DNA from: Ignelater luminosus
Taxonomy: Eukaryota > Arthropoda > Insecta > Coleoptera > Elateridae
Length of the DNA: 64,000 nt
Assembly (NCBI GenBank): GCA_011009095.1
Contig: VTPC01090434.1
Coordinates: forward strand, 156,480-220,479
Direction: 5' to 3'
Under the pieces are notes generated by a model, which ran no database searches, was not told where the DNA came from, and saw only the letters and a program-made list of their open reading frames with translations. Positions 11,881 through 27,100 of this stretch are shown piece after piece (position 1 is the stretch's first letter; each line of letters starts with the position of its first letter). Both the position numbers and the translations under genes were made by a program.

Positions 11881-14414
11881 TAAATTACTTTGCAATGAAT
11901 CGTATTAAAACGACTAAAATCAATCTGAAAAAAAGCGCCACTTTCACATATGTATTTGAACTACTTTAATTACAATAACCTTTTTAGTTTAATTGAAGCT
12001 TTGCAACTGATCTACAGATGTGCAAAATACCTACTACTTACTTGAAGAGCTTAGAATAGAACAGCAGCGTATAATCTTTATAAATGAGATTTATGTCTCT
12101 AATATTTCTGAAGATGTGGTCTCATTTTTCAAACATTTTACTGATTTTATCTAAATAAAAATATAGAAATCATTTTGTTGAAGAATTTCAGTGTAACTGA
12201 ATAAAAGAATTGTTGAGAATCATTAGAAATCTGTGATTTTGAAATCCTAATTAAAATTAATTTGCGGCTATCATATTAACAAATCCCAAGAAATAAATTG
12301 ATCGTTTCTATCAGGAGGAAGAAATCGGGCAAGGAGCAGTAGGTTCCTACAAGAAATTATAGAAAACGACAATTTATACTATAACGTAAACCTGCGTTAC
12401 AGTAATAATATGACTAACAACTAGGATCTCAGGGTCCTAGGCCAGCTAAACTCAGGGAGTAGGCTTTGGGTGCGGGACGGCTAAGATTATACTTACAATA
12501 AAACACCTGATATAAGTTTACCAAATACGTATATTGAAATAAACAAGGATGGTAAAAATTACAAAGTAAAGGTTTATTTTTGAAGTAACCAGTAAAACAG
12601 ATTTCAACGGAAACAAGATTAAATGGAATAATGATCTATAAGTTTATACTTAAAATACTAAAAAATTATATGATTTAAAACAATAAATCGATTATGAATA
12701 AAAAAAACTACTAGAGGTAACCGTAGTTAAAGAATTTGAAACAAAATTTAGAATACAGGATCCTTACTTTTAAAAAAACATTGCAATCAAAAAAATGTAA
12801 TAAAAGAACTAATTATAAACAGGAAAATGAATAAACCAAATGCAAAGCAACATTAAAAAATAAGAAAATAATAGCAAAAATATATGACATAAAAATTATC
12901 AAAGTAAAATATAAAAGTATAAACCAGGTTTTCTGTACTCATACACAACAAATAATCTCAAGTTGTTTCAAGGCAAAAAGGAAAAAATTTAACACATCTG
13001 AGTACTGCAAGAAACACACTCCGATATCGCAAAATTAAAAAATTGAAAGGAAAATTTAATTAAATGAGAAGTCTAAAAAAGAACTTGAAATTATTTAGGC
13101 GTACTGAAATTTAACAAACAAAAAAACAATTATAAGTAACAATCGGATAATAATTGAAGGAGTGAATCAGTCTTACCACAAAATGCTGGTGAAGCAGCTT
13201 TCGATCGAAATTGCTTGCTGAAAGAAAGAATTATAAAACTGGAAACACAAAATAAATAATCATCAATTACATCCGAATTGTGCATTTATCAAAACTTTAA
13301 ATGATAGGAACAAAAAAATAAAGGTCAACAAGAAAATTGAATTAAAGGGAGCTTTTCTTTTTTTCTTTTTCTTTTTTTTTTAAATAAAAGATCCTTAATA
13401 AATCTGGTGAGGTTACTCTAATTTTTTTTACTAAGCAAACATAAATTTTGTAATGGATTAAAAAATAACCAAATTTAACTGAATTAAGTTATTCGCTAAC
13501 GAGGAGTCGGAGATATTCTCAAATTGGGTTGACAGTCCACTGCCAGAATAGATTCCCATAATATTCTGCGTATGGATAACGGTGAAACTGAATTGTTCCC
13601 AGCATTTACTGCTACAACCAGATCCAATTAAATTTAACCCTGCTTCTTAAAAGGCACGCAGGGCAACTCGGGTGCAACTTTTATTTTTGGGAAATTACTC
13701 GTATTTTTCACAACCAAATAAAAAAACTGGAGACAAAAGAGACCATCGTTAGTAACGAACCCGTAAGAGATGAAAGGAAATATAATTAACTTACCGCTTT
13801 TTAAAAAAAGGGTTTTCAAACAACAACGAGAAAACCTTCCTCGCAATTCTTAGGTGAAGATCACCACACACTCTCACGTGTCCAATCTTTCTGTCCTGCC
13901 TGCGTGTTGCATTCCCCCAGAATTTGGAAGCGTATATCAATTGTCAAAGGAACTTTAGTAAATACCGGGTGTCTCACACGGAAGAAAGATGATATACCGT
14001 ACAATTAATCATGTGGCGGGCTAATAACCACAAAAAGACCGTTACAATACATATAATTCCTTTTCGTGAGAGAATTTTAATAATGAATGAATAAAAGAAA
14101 ATTAACTATGGGTTTGCTCAAGATCACTGATTTATTCAACAGAAGCAACAAAGCAATTACCAATGAAAAACGTAAGTTTTTAATTTGTAAAATAGTATAC
14201 CATAGCATGCTTCATAATTTATTTAGTCCTACTTTAATAGTATAACAATATCAGTTTTACATAAAATATGTACAAGGCAAGTTGTTTTGAGGCGTTGATT
14301 TCAAATAAGAAAAACTAAAAAAATAGAAACAGTACAAAATAATTTGGCAAATTTGCTGTAAATCTGTAATAAATTTATACAAAACAATAAGGGCTGTAAT
14401 AAACTTGAAATACT
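11881..14414. other. Gene-free AT-rich stretch
   Basis: Stop codons are dense in all frames. There are A-rich and T-rich runs (for example near 13355-13380) but no terminal repeats, splice-compatible coding exons or RNA genes that I can support. Confidence 0.4.
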
Positions 14415-14420
14415 TTTATT
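14415..14420 (-). terminator. Polyadenylation signal of the acid phosphatase gene
   Basis: AATAAA on the minus strand, about 40 bases beyond the stop codon at 14458, is well placed for the phosphatase transcript. Confidence 0.6.
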
Positions 14421-14457
14421 CTAAGAAATCAAAATATTTGTTTCGAAAACATTAACT

Positions 14458-15142
14458 TTATGGTCTATAAGAACCATGCCTATCTTTTACAATCCAAAAT
14501 GAATCAATAACAGCTCCACCTTTATCGTCCGAAACTTGTTCCAAATATAAATGTGTTTTATTGTAAGCTTTCATTCTTGTATACCCATAATCACTATTTC
14601 TAAGAGCAGACCAATATGGTCTAGTATTATTAAAATAAGTATGATCTTCTTTACATCCTGCCGACCCCGTAACTATATGGATGGGTGCACCAGGATTAAC
14701 ATAAGGTTCTTCATAACTTCCATTATAAACTTTATAGTCATAAATAGGCCATAATCGTTCGTAAGAATGTTCATGAGCCCAAATTTCTAAATCAACTCCA
14801 TAATTATATAATAATTTTTCTAAACCAAATATGTGGAAGAAGGGTAAGCCAACACGTGTTATAGTTTCATTATGGGTACAATCAGCTGGATTTGAGTTAC
14901 TACAGTACATCGGACGATGCCCCATAACAATAATCCATGGTTGATTTTCACGGTTTTTTGGTTCATTTGCTTGTTTCAAATCTGCTTCTAACCATTCATA
15001 CTGATAAACTAAAGGTTTTATTCCGTAATTAATAAAATAATAAACTTCTGTTGAAATCGATATTATGTGGAGAGGGCCCATGTTGAAACTGTACATCATA
15101 CTGTGGTCACCACCAGGCATATTAAAACGATTCTTGTAGTTG
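14458..15142 (-). CDS. ACP7: Acid phosphatase coding exon 4
   Basis: The acceptor AATTTTAG ends at 15143 and the exon completes a split Tyr codon. It carries the C-terminal half of the metallophosphatase, including MGHRPMYCS and WAHEHSYERLWP, and ends at the stop at 14458. Confidence 0.9.
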
Positions 15143-18100
15143 CTAAAATTACTGGAAGCAAGGAAAAAAGTTTCAAATCAAAGCAAAAAGATTTAAATAA
15201 AAGATACTCACTATCTTTCTTCGTGATTGCCTGGGCAAGTCATATATGGTATGTAAGCTGCTATGGTTTCAATTTGTCTCATAAAAGCGTCACCAACTTC
15301 TGCATTTTTCTAGAAAGAAATGCATTTTTAGAAAGCATTTTGAAAAGATAAATAAATGAACATTTTAGAGGTACATGGTGTTACAGTTTGACTGCTTCCC
15401 CGTCTTCAGAAATAATAAGTAGTACCTTTATGATAACAGGAAGGTATTTTGGTATCATATACTGTATTCAAGATAAACATTACTGAAGGTTAAGTTTAAA
15501 GAAGTTTTGCTCGAAAACAATGCATCCTGTGAGAAATTCAGGGTAAGAAACTGGTAGATTGAGTATCGATTTTAAAAAGGACAAAAAGTATTTTTCTTTA
15601 CACTTCATACTTATTTCTACCTTGCTTCTCTAATTCGGTGTTGGTTTTCGAGCTGTAGTATGATTTCTGTTTTCCTTTCCTATGTTGTTTTTTGCTTAAA
15701 ACAATTTATAAACGAAAATCACTTACTTTACTCCAAATTAATGTTGGCTTTTTCCGTCACGAATACTGGGTGCGCTTACGTTTAAACAGTTCGTTAATTT
15801 TCTACATAGTACAAAACAAAAACAAACGAATTTTTAACATTAATGATAAATTCACGTGATGATCAGAAACTCAGTACAGTTACGCACTCAATTTTGTCAG
15901 TCGTAAGGTAAAAGTGAGGTTTAACAAAACGTAGTTAAAATAAATCAGAAAATCGCAATCGATATATTTTAATGCCATAAAATAATAAATGTTACATGTA
16001 AGCAAAATCCACTAAAACAGATATATTTCCACATAGTTATATAATTAGTTAAATACATATTGCATACAATTTCCATTAAAGTAAATACAGTTTTAGCAAC
16101 CATAACTATAAAATTCTAAATATATTTAGTTATTTCTGACTGAAAGTACATTAGGACAAAGAAAGAAAAAGTTTTATAAACCAATTCAGCATAGTCTTGT
16201 GAAGTTTAAAGTTAAAAATAAATGTTTCTAACAGTATAGTATCTAATCTTTCAACTGCACTAATGCTAAGTGCATCAAGATTTTTTTAGTAGCAGTGAAC
16301 AAGAAACACGAATTAATACATTTGCTATTAATATTAGCTTACTTTATTACTAATTCACAGAAAGTACGAAGTAAAGTTTGTGTATCATAATCTTAAAGCC
16401 ATTGGTTGGACATTGTAATAGCTTATTGGAGCTTCTAAGTAGTATAATCAATTAATAAATATAAGCAGTAGGCTAGTACACCAAAAAACCTATTTGCAGT
16501 GAATTCAAAATATTGTAGCAATAGCTTGTCAGAAGTATCAAAAATTGCTTGATTTCTGTTAAGAATTACATTTGTAACCATACCAAACAAGGATTTGAGT
16601 TGTTGCTGAATCAAGCTTCCAATCTGAATTCAATTACAATGCGCTTTCGGTTTCTGAACACTAAAAAATGTTATTTGATACGGTTGTTATAAACACTAAC
16701 TTATTGCAGAATGCCAATCCATTTCTCAAAGATTTCATTATGCCATATGAGTCAAAACCATCACAGCTGATAATTTAACGACGATATTGAGTTCATAAAA
16801 TTATAACCATCTTAAATAGTAATGTACTGTAATTGTCTAAGAACCGTGAGTCACAACAACATCTTATTTCAATTCTAGAGTAAGTCAAAGCATTTTTAGT
16901 GCAATTACTGATTGTTAAATAATCAGAATATTAAGACAAACTGTAAGAAACTTGTAACTAGACTTGTAATTTACGCTTAACAGTCTTCATTGCAAATTCA
17001 ATGAAGAATGCTACTGTTGAAACACTAAGACCAATAAACCACATGATTAACATAACTGTAATATGCTCAGTTGTAATTACTGAAGTTTGATGTCCGGAAA
17101 CATCTGAGTATTTAAATTTACCAACATCAGAAAATAATTTTTCCATTAATCCATTTTCTACAGCAGCTCTTATAAAGTTATTTATTGTAAACAAAAAGGG
17201 GTGACCTTTTCTGATAGCTACATTAAGCTCAATATCTTGCACGCCACCATTAAAACTTCTTATAATATCAACCATATCCCTTTCTTTCTTGTACATACTC
17301 AGAAGTTCTTCTCCAATATGAGTTGACTGATTTCTATAGTATGCTACATTAAACAAGTTTTCTGTTATATTTTTTGTGGTGACTTCGCATTTAGCTAAAA
17401 TCATCTCAGCTATTTTGTGATCAGATGTATTTAATTGTCTATGAGCCAATCTTGAAACTACTGGAGTAAGACCTGATTTAAGCATGTCTTCTAAAGTATT
17501 TATTCCTAGTTCGCGTGGAGGATTTAGTAAAAGACTTATCATTATTGTTTGAAAAATGACATAAGCGTTCATGCAAAACAAAGTATAAAATGTAATTAAA
17601 AGTCGTAATGGACTAGTTTTTGGTAATGTGTTACTAGGAACGTTAACCATCAATGCATAACACGATAAAATACATTCAGAAAAACTTGTTAAAGTTTCTA
17701 ATTTCTTTCTTTCTTCAATCTTTGCTAAGAAATACCAGCTTGTACTTGTAAGCAAAAATGCCAAAACAACTGCGATCCAGGTTTTCGTAATAAACATTGA
17801 AGCAATCACCTTTACTGTAGACATATGAGCGGCTTTGGGAACAATCCAAATAACAGGGTCTTGATAAATTAGACTAGACATATCAAATCTTTCAAAATCG
17901 GTAGTGGCTCTAGCTAATAAATAAATCAAAGAAATGTCCTTAGTGCGTTTATTTATAACTAAATCGTCTGTGAGTGGTTTGTCAATATTATTTATTCTAG
18001 CGTTTGTTCTTTCTCCAATCAGTTTTATGAGAGCTATAAGAATTCCTGGGTGTGGGTGTAAATATGGGTCAACCAATGTTGGGAAAAGTCTATTTCTGTG

Positions 18101-21100
18101 TAATAATAAATGTAATGTACGACCGCTTAAATTTTTTAATTCTTGGTTTAAAAATGACCTTACAAATTTCTGATCACATCCATCTGTAGAATTTATTGTT
18201 ATTTCTGTTCGTGTGAAGAATCCATTTATACAAGAATCAGAACTATGTAACATCAGGTTTCTTTCATTTTCAGTTTGGTCAATGATTATTACATGAATAA
18301 TATCAAAGTCACATAATATTTCAAAAACAATGTTAAGATCAACTTTCTCCGTGAGAACAATAAAATATTTTGCTCTTAGACTGTTTAAATTATTTAATTG
18401 TAAAATCATTTGATTCAGACTTTCATAATGTTTTAAATAAATTATAATACTGCTTTGAACAGAAAAATTTAGATGAGTGGGATTTTTGATGTTAATTAGA
18501 ACTCGTGGTCGAATTCTTAAGTCTGGAATGTAAACATCTTCACTATCCTCGTAGATGTATGTTAGGGTATTCTTATCGTAGAAATTATCTTTTATTAATG
18601 TAGTCAAACATTTTTCAAATATTGGTTCGTTCTTCACACTCACATGGATATTGCACTTTATAATTTTAATAATGACACATATTATAAGAACTAATAATAA
18701 TTTATTCGTTTGGTAATTCATAATTATAACGTGACATGATACGAGGTATCATTGTATAACAATGACACACTAATATCATTTTATTGAAATAAATTAAAGT
18801 ACTAATGCGTTGGTGATTTATATTTCTCTAAAATAAAAGTTACTTTTAATGGATTCCTGATATATCGCCTTCTGGGAAAGTTTTGTTCAAAACGTTTTGA
18901 GCAAAATAAATTAAATTTAAAATTTCCATAAATAATTTATTTTATTTTATTTGTTGATTATTTACTTTTTCAAGAAGAAGGCAATGTTGAAAAGTATCCA
19001 TACGAGTTTTTATTTAAATACAATTATAGTTTGCCAAAACAGCACAGGACAAATTTATAAGGAAGACTAAATGAAACTAATAAAATAACAATCAGTATTT
19101 AACGAGTAATAATAATATATGCTATAATATTAACAAAAGCAATATATATGTATACTTAAATATAAAAAGAAGAAAAAAACTATAATTTAGTTAATTTTAG
19201 AATTCTAAATAAATGGTTTCTTAAAGTCAAAATGTAACTCTTTAATAAATGAACAGTTTTTCCATCTAACCATTTTTCGACACCAAACTGGTTTCTAAAA
19301 TGTACGTAAAACTTTGTTAGTTCCTCTTGCAGCAAAAAATAATTCAACTCTTAAACTCTTCTCAAGTTTGTTTTGATCTTTTGAAAATCTTTTGACATGT
19401 AGACGTTAGTATGTATCAAGTTACTCTTGTTTGATCCCAAAATAAGTTGATGCAGTGTGACTACTTGCAAACACAGAGCAGATATCATTTGTTTTTGTCA
19501 TGTGTCTTGCTCTAGTTACAGTTGCAGTCCCAACATTTAAAACTTTAACTGCTTTAAATGTCTACATCTACATCATATAAATACAAACAGATCGAGCTGA
19601 GTAAGTCTCTTTCTGAAGTGAAAAATTTACACCGTTAACATAATTAATAATAATTAAAGACTCTAAGTCTACTCTAAAAATTCAAAATAGTATGCGAGAA
19701 TTGCATAATGTACCTCTAGACATATTTGTTTCGACTGTTTTTGGTCTCATCAGTAGGATATAACACTTTACAATTCTCACATACTTTGTGTTGTCCTATG
19801 TAGAGGACTCTACTAATAAAATGCAGAGCATGAAGCTTTTGCGGTGACATCTACTATTTATCACCACCAAGCACACAAGATGCAGGGTCAAGATGGCCCG
19901 ACTCGCCACATTTAATGTACATAACAACTAATTTAAGAATACATGTATATTGTGATGATATTAAAAATGTAAATGTGATGATATTAAAAATGTAGTGATA
20001 TTTGAAAATGATAAAAAAAAGAGAGTATAAAAAAAATTTTGTTTTTTTGGTTTGATAAATGTAATGACAGTAAAATATAAATAAATTAATATTGTCAAGA
20101 AAATAGCGTTTTAATAAAAAAAATTAAGAACCACACGAAGAAAAATAAGGACCCAGAGAAAAAGAGCTCTCCATATCATAACATAAAAAAAATTGGCGTC
20201 CCAACGTGGTAAGGAAAGTTAAATAAAAGACATAATTAGCATTTTGTTAGTTGTCTGTTGGTAGTGGAAAGATGTCAAAGCGAGGTAAATCGGTAGATAG
20301 TAGAAAAAGGGACAAAAGAGAGGAAGAAAATATTGAAATTGAACAGATGGAAGAAGAAAGTACAAGTATGGAGGAGACCATGGGAGATGTTGAAAAGGGA
20401 GATAAAGAGCAAAAGGAAATAAGACAACAACAACCAGATTTACTTAAAATATTAATAGAAATGAAACAAGACCAAGATAAAAGATTTGAAGACCAAACTA
20501 AAAGAATAGAAGACCAAACTAAAAGATTAGAAGAGATTAAACAAGATAATACTAAAAGATTTGAAGAAATCAATCATAATCAAGAGAAAAGATTTGAAGA
20601 AATTAAAAGAAAATTTGAAGATCATGAGAATAGGTGGGATAATATTGTTAAAAACATGAGAGGTGAAATACAAGAAGAGGTGAATAATAAGATAGATGAA
20701 TGTCAGAATGAAATGCATAGGAAAATAGAAAGACACCAAGAAGAAATTATCAACATGTTACAAATAAGGGATGCAGATATAAATGAGAAAATTAAGGAGC
20801 AAGAAAAAGCACAAGAAAACTACCAGCAGAATATGAAAATAGAATTAGAAAAAATAAACATAAATATTGAAGAGAAATCAACAGCAGGTAATCATGGACC
20901 AAGTCATTATTGTATATTAGATAGCGGGATTCAAAATATGGCAAAATTCTCAGTAAACCACAAACGAATAAATCCAAAAGAAAGAATTAACAGTTTACCA
21001 ATAAGAAAGGCATATCTTAAAAATAAGATTAAGAATAATTACAAAAAAGAAAAAAATTATCAAAATAACAATAATAATAAAGAAAAATTGAAATGTACTA

Positions 21101-24100
21101 GTAATTGGCAGAATAAACTAAGAAGAGCAAGAAAAGCGGAAAGAAGAAACAAAATGAAGATGACAATGGAAAATAAGAGGTTGGAGGGGATCAAAGTCAA
21201 AAGAAAATCTAAAAATAAGACTAGAAAGAAAAATAAGGAATCGAGGTATAAAATATTTAAGACAGATAGTAAATCCAAAATAAGGATTGAAAAATATAAA
21301 ATGATAATGAAAGAACATTTAAAGAATTTACTATCAGGAATCAGAGAGGAACAAAGAAATTACAAATACAGAAAAAGAAAGAAAATCAAAGAACTAGAAT
21401 AAATGCTACAAGAGAATGTTAAAGTAAAAATTAGAAGCCAATGTTGACAAAAATAACCAAAGAAGAATAGGGAACATTGCGTATTAGGTTTGACAAGAAG
21501 GTATGAATGATGCTTGAATGAATGTGTTAAAGATAATCATAATGAGTTAAATAATTATTAATGAAGTATTATTAAAATGATAATAATTATGAAGATTTGA
21601 ATATGAAGTTAGTAGAATAATAATGATAATAATAATAAATAATTAATGATATGATTGATAATATTAAAAGAAAAGGTCAAAATATGATTCTTAATATGAA
21701 TAAGTAAAGATAAAATATGATATTGAAGTAGATAAATGAGGCAGGGAGTTAAGTTATATGAAGAAAACGTTACTATTAGAGAAAATAATTTTTGCAATTT
21801 CTTAAGAAGTTGTAGAAAATGATTTGTATGAATGCAGCATGAATGAAATCTAGTTGGAAAATAGAGGAAAATAAGGGAGAAATAGGAAGGAAATGTGAAA
21901 TAAAATGAAAATGTCGAATATTGAGTTAAAAAAACAATAAAAAAAATCCTGTATAAAATGTTAATAATGCTAACTAAACTTATAAAATTTTAAATTGTTA
22001 TTCTGTTGAAATAATGTAATGTCAAAGTGACAATTAACAAATGTCAAAAATGACAATTAACTAATGTCAGAAAAAAAAATGAATGACAGTTGCCTAATGT
22101 CAAAATGACGTTCGACAAATGTCAAAGTGCAAGACCGTCAATTCAAATAATTGAGGTTAGAATAAAAACATAAAATAAAACACCATTAAAAAAAATGATT
22201 ATGTATATCATGAAACAAAACAATATCTATTATATTACATAAGACAAATAAAAGAAACAAAGATCAAATTGTAATGGAATTCACAATTGAGTATATTTTA
22301 GTATAAAACGCTTAAAATTTATATTAATATGGAGGGGAAATGTGATGATATTAAAAATGTAAATGTGATGATATTAAAAATGTAGTGATATTTGAAAATG
22401 ATAAAAAAAGAGAGTATAAAAAAAATTTTTTTGGTTTGATAAATGTAATGACAGTAAAATATAAATAAATTAGTATTGTCAAGAAAATAGCGTTTTAATA
22501 AAAAAAATTAAGAACCAAACGAAGAAAAATAAGAACCCTGAGGAAAAAAAGGGCTCTCCATATCACAACAATATGTATAATTAATTAAATCAGACCCACG
22601 TTATACCATTCTCACATATTTTGATTTTTTGGAGTAGACTTACAGTCTTTAATTATCAATAACGTTAATAACTGCAATAAGAGTAAGTTTAATTTAGTTA
22701 CACATACACAGGGATCTTATCTAAAAATATCTTAAGCAGATTTCATGTGAATTTTATTCGTGCAAGGATAAATAGTCTTGGTACCTGTTTCGAAACTGGC
22801 AAGATATTTGAAAAATATCTAACAAGCAGAATAATGTCTAGTTTACGTGACTTATAGGTCATCACTCATCAGTTACATTACATTCGAAAATACGATTTTG
22901 CACTGTTTAAACATGTCATGTAGTAATGCGAAAAAGATGTTTTTAAATGGCGAAGTAGACTTTTTTAAAAATCATATTAAAAATGAAATAAAACAGAAAT
23001 GACATCTCACTCTGCTTGCTGAGAACTCCTTTATACAAAAGGGAATTAACAATTTTACTCAATCTAGTTCTAGTAAACTAAAAGAGAATATCTTCATTTT
23101 CCGGAATATTACAACTATGTACATACTTGCAACGCCGCCGTCGGTGTTGTTTTTTCTCAGATTGAGAGAGTGTTGGCTCGTGGTTAACCAGCCAGTCTAC
23201 TGAACGAGCACAGTGAACTAATAATAATCATACATACGTAAACCATAAAAATACGACAAAATAGAACACAGTATAGCTACTTATATTTCCAATTTTAAAA
23301 TCTCACGTGATTCTTAAGAAAAGAATGTCATGAGAAGATGTTCAGTTGCTTCTCCTTTGTCGGCAGAAAGTTTCTTCTAAGCTTTTTTTCTTCTGTGACC
23401 AATTCCATGCACAAGCAAGATGTTGGATGGGATCCCGTCGGCGCCCTTTGAAGGCTACTTCCTTAGTTGTTTGGACGTGCAGTTTAAATTTCTCTTGATC
23501 GGTTTTTGCTCCCACATACGCCCTGAGGCAGTCGACTCACTGGATTAACATCTGAGATTGGTTCTAATCAGCAATGTGTCAAAGTGGGTTGTGGCGTGAA
23601 CAAGGATTATGCCAGCAAAATATAAATCAGGCAGTAAGTAGTTGGCAGCTAAATGAGGAGATATCTACAGATCTCTGTTTTGAGTTTTTCTTTCTCCCGA
23701 AAAGAAGCTTGACTCTGGACTTCCATGTGCTAAGTTTATGGGCAATTGAATGTTCAATTGATATTTAGCTTGGTACCTATTGTTTTTTTCTGCTTACTTT
23801 TACACTTCTTGTACGTATATAATAATACTTCTTATGATTATTTGTTAATACTAATTAGTATTATAATAAACGACGTGACGTAGTCTGTTCAAAATTTTTG
23901 TTATTGTTTAGTTTAGACGTTTAGATCACCCGGACAAATTGAATTGCTTTTTTTCTGGTTACCTACTAAGTATCTTGAGATCCATCTGTCCAGTGTTTGC
24001 CAAAATGACATTTTTAATTCAGAGTATTTGGAAATGTTTTTCTTTTTTACTCAATTTTGAATTTTTGGGCTAAATTTTTGTTTGGCCACTCCCTGCATTC

Positions 24101-27100
24101 GCAAAAATAGTAAGCTAACAACTTTTTATTTCTGTAAAGGTCAAACTTGTTAGCTCAGTTCTTAAATCCGTTTCTAATCGTAACGCCTTCTCCTTACTTG
24201 CTTATAATATTCATAGCGTATATTAACATTTGTCACAAAAGTTTACGGAATTTTCTTAAACTTTAATTACTATTTATTTTCAAGGTGTAATAAGATAACT
24301 TTTTAATGAGAATTTTATGAGAATGGTATGGAAACGAATGCCCAAATGTGTATTTGTTAACTTTTATGCAATTCACAAAATTCTCATTGAAATAATTTCT
24401 ATAACAATGAGGGATTGTGATTAAACAAATCTATTTTTGAATCTGTTCAAAAGTGGTTTCTCTCAAAGTTCATCTGAACTAAGAGTGCAGAAAGTGATCA
24501 AGAGAGCAAAACTAGAATTTTGATGACCACGTTAGCTCAAAATTCAATGTGTCATGCGCGACCATTAGTAGAAATTTGATACCAAACGATGTTAAATAAT
24601 GTATAATGACAGAAATATTTGAAAAAAGAAGAATTCATAGATGTTGTTTTAAACAGCAGGAATAAACAATAAAATAATTTTAAAAAGATCTGATACTAAA
24701 CAAAATAATCACCAAACACTCAACAGATTTGACTAAAATCTCTAAAATAGCAGAAGCAGTGTTGGGTAGGATCTAGATTCAAGTATCTAGATTCTCGATC
24801 TAGATACAACCAGAAGATCTTGTATCTGAATCTAGATACTGTTTTGAAGAATATCTTTTGATCTGATCTAGATGCTAATTAAATGGATATTAAGCCTTTA
24901 GATCCAAAGATCCACTATACATATTATATACTAGATTAATCAAATATATAAACTTTGAAAATTTGTTTAAACAATTAAAGAAATACAAAACCTTAATAAA
25001 TTTAAATGTGAATTATATAAACGCATAAAGCAATACATTTGAGATTATTATTTAATTCATTCATTACAGTTAAATTACGTTATTTAAGTATAAAATACTA
25101 TTTAGTTATCAATAAATAATTATACTGGTTTCGGCTCGAGATTCGAACCTTCACGAGAATTTTTTTAAATCTGTTAAAAGTTTTATATGTTTGATTGATT
25201 TTGAGAAGACATAACAGATTTTATAATTTATTGTTACCAAGATTAAGAGTGTTTTGCCGTGTACTGTTTAGCAGAGCTTGTATTATTATCAGCCGTACAA
25301 TGAACAACTACTGCCATCCTAAGCTGGTATGCCTGATGATTTTATAATTTGTATTTCTTAAATTTTAAAATTTCAAGTTTACAGATCTGAACTGTTGAAT
25401 TTTAGAAACAGTTAAATTTTGAAACAACTATTCAAAGGAGTAGGTTATTTTCTTTATTTTCTACATTATATTTGACTAACACTAAAGGTAATGGGTATAA
25501 TAAATAATAATAGTGTAAACGATAGCTTACTGGAAATAAATAATAAAAAGGCAAAACAAATTTACTTGACACAAATTGTTAAAATAATTTATGTCTAGTA
25601 AATAGGTTTATTTTCCAAATCTTCTTAGAAATCCAGAAAATGTCATCTTAATAGAATGCACATTATCTTACAAGGAGTTCTTGTTACAAGTTGGTTTGAG
25701 ACGCACAGATGTTATTGTATTGTTGTGCAGTGTCCTGTACAAAAGTGAATATAAATTTTAATCTTAAAATTTTTAAAAATAGGTATAACTGTTGTGATAG
25801 AACCTAGAAGTTCTATTAAAATGTAGTAGGTGCTTTTATCCTTTGGTTAAATTGCTTCCGCTTCAGATTACATTTACATTTGTCATGTATTTGAAAATAA
25901 TTTTTTCTAGAAACTACGAACACTGGAAAATCTGTTAAAAGGGACCATAAATATGACCCTCTTAGTAAATACTATACTCAACTGTTTGCCATTCAAAACT
26001 ACTTTTCTATTTTATTCAACACTTTTATCTCTTTAAAGAGCAGATATTGAAAAGATCATAAGCTAGCTAATTTCTAAACATAGAAATTCAACAGAATATC
26101 ACATAGTTTAATAGAAGACCTCTTTTAATACTTCTGGCATAGTTTACTAGATTAGTCAGATGTCTTAAGTCAAATAAAACATTTAAAAAATTAAAACACA
26201 AAAAAATCTCATTTAAATTGTGTTTGATAATATAGAAAAGATTTTCCTTCCTGCATTATATTTAAAGTTAAAAATTCAGTAAATGATAAAACAATTTCGA
26301 AATTCTGCAATAAACTCAAAGAATGTATATTATCTGAATTCACAAAATGTTTTTCAAAGATAATGGACTTGAAAAGCAGTACAAGTCTCCCATATTTAAT
26401 GGCTAGCATAAGTGATCCCAAATTTAAATTAAGATGGTTGGAAATAACACCTTTTAAAAAGGATTTAGAAACTACAACAATATGCAGAGAATATGTCACT
26501 TCAGCCTAACACTGGAAGTTCCGAAAACGAGGTCTCGACTTCTTTTGATAATTCTAAATTAGAGAAGTCATCTGATGATGAATTCTTTAATTTTTTAAAA
26601 CTAAATCCGCAGAAATCTCAATCTCCAATATTTAGAAGATCCAGATACAAATTATTGCCAATTAAATAAATATCCCATAATTAATTTTTTTAAAACTCAA
26701 TAGTGAACTGCCATCATCCGCACCTGTAGAAAGGCTGTTTAGTTTAGGAGGTCAGATTTTAACTCCAAAGAGAAATAAATTAAATGAGGATGTTTTCGAA
26801 ACTTTGTTAATTTTAAAAATGAATAAAACTTAAAATGTAAATTTTTATGTAATTATTATTATTTTTAATTTATTATTTGATAATTTATGTACTTCGTGAT
26901 TTAGTTGGCAATATGTAGTATGTTATATATAAAGTTTATGCAGTTGAATATTTTTCTAAAGTACAAATAAATTTATTCTGTATTAATATGTACATGTTTC
27001 CAATAATTTCCTGAAACAAAAATAAAAAGGATCTAAGAAGGATCTAGATATCTTTTGACAGATCTTGGATCTGCATCTAGATAGATAATTAAGAAAAGGA

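Larger units (their letters stand above)
19951..22570 (+). mobile_element. LTR retrotransposon lacking pol, with coiled-coil ORF
   Basis: Two direct repeats, 19951-20183 and 22341-22570, both begin TGTGATGATATT and end in CA, and differ at roughly ten places. The flanks are ATAT on both sides, a 4-bp target duplication. A primer-binding-site-like TGGCGTCCCAACGTGG follows the left LTR, and a purine tract GGAGGGGAAA abuts the right LTR, so the element reads left to right, antisense to the phosphatase gene. The interior is only 2157 bp and carries one coiled-coil frame. No protease, RT, RNase H or integrase motif is present, so it must be non-autonomous. The small 4-bp duplication and the Lys-type primer site fit Ty3/gypsy-like elements, by inference. 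Confidence 0.85.

Noticed and set aside
20247-21318. Several hydrophobic minus-strand frames over the LTR element's ORF.
   Set aside because: They are antisense shadows of the Lys/Glu-rich coiled-coil frame.
25125-25155. A GGTTCGAATCTC box on the minus strand that looks like a tRNA internal B box.
   Set aside because: No A box at the right distance and no cloverleaf can be drawn. It lies in the decayed hAT element.
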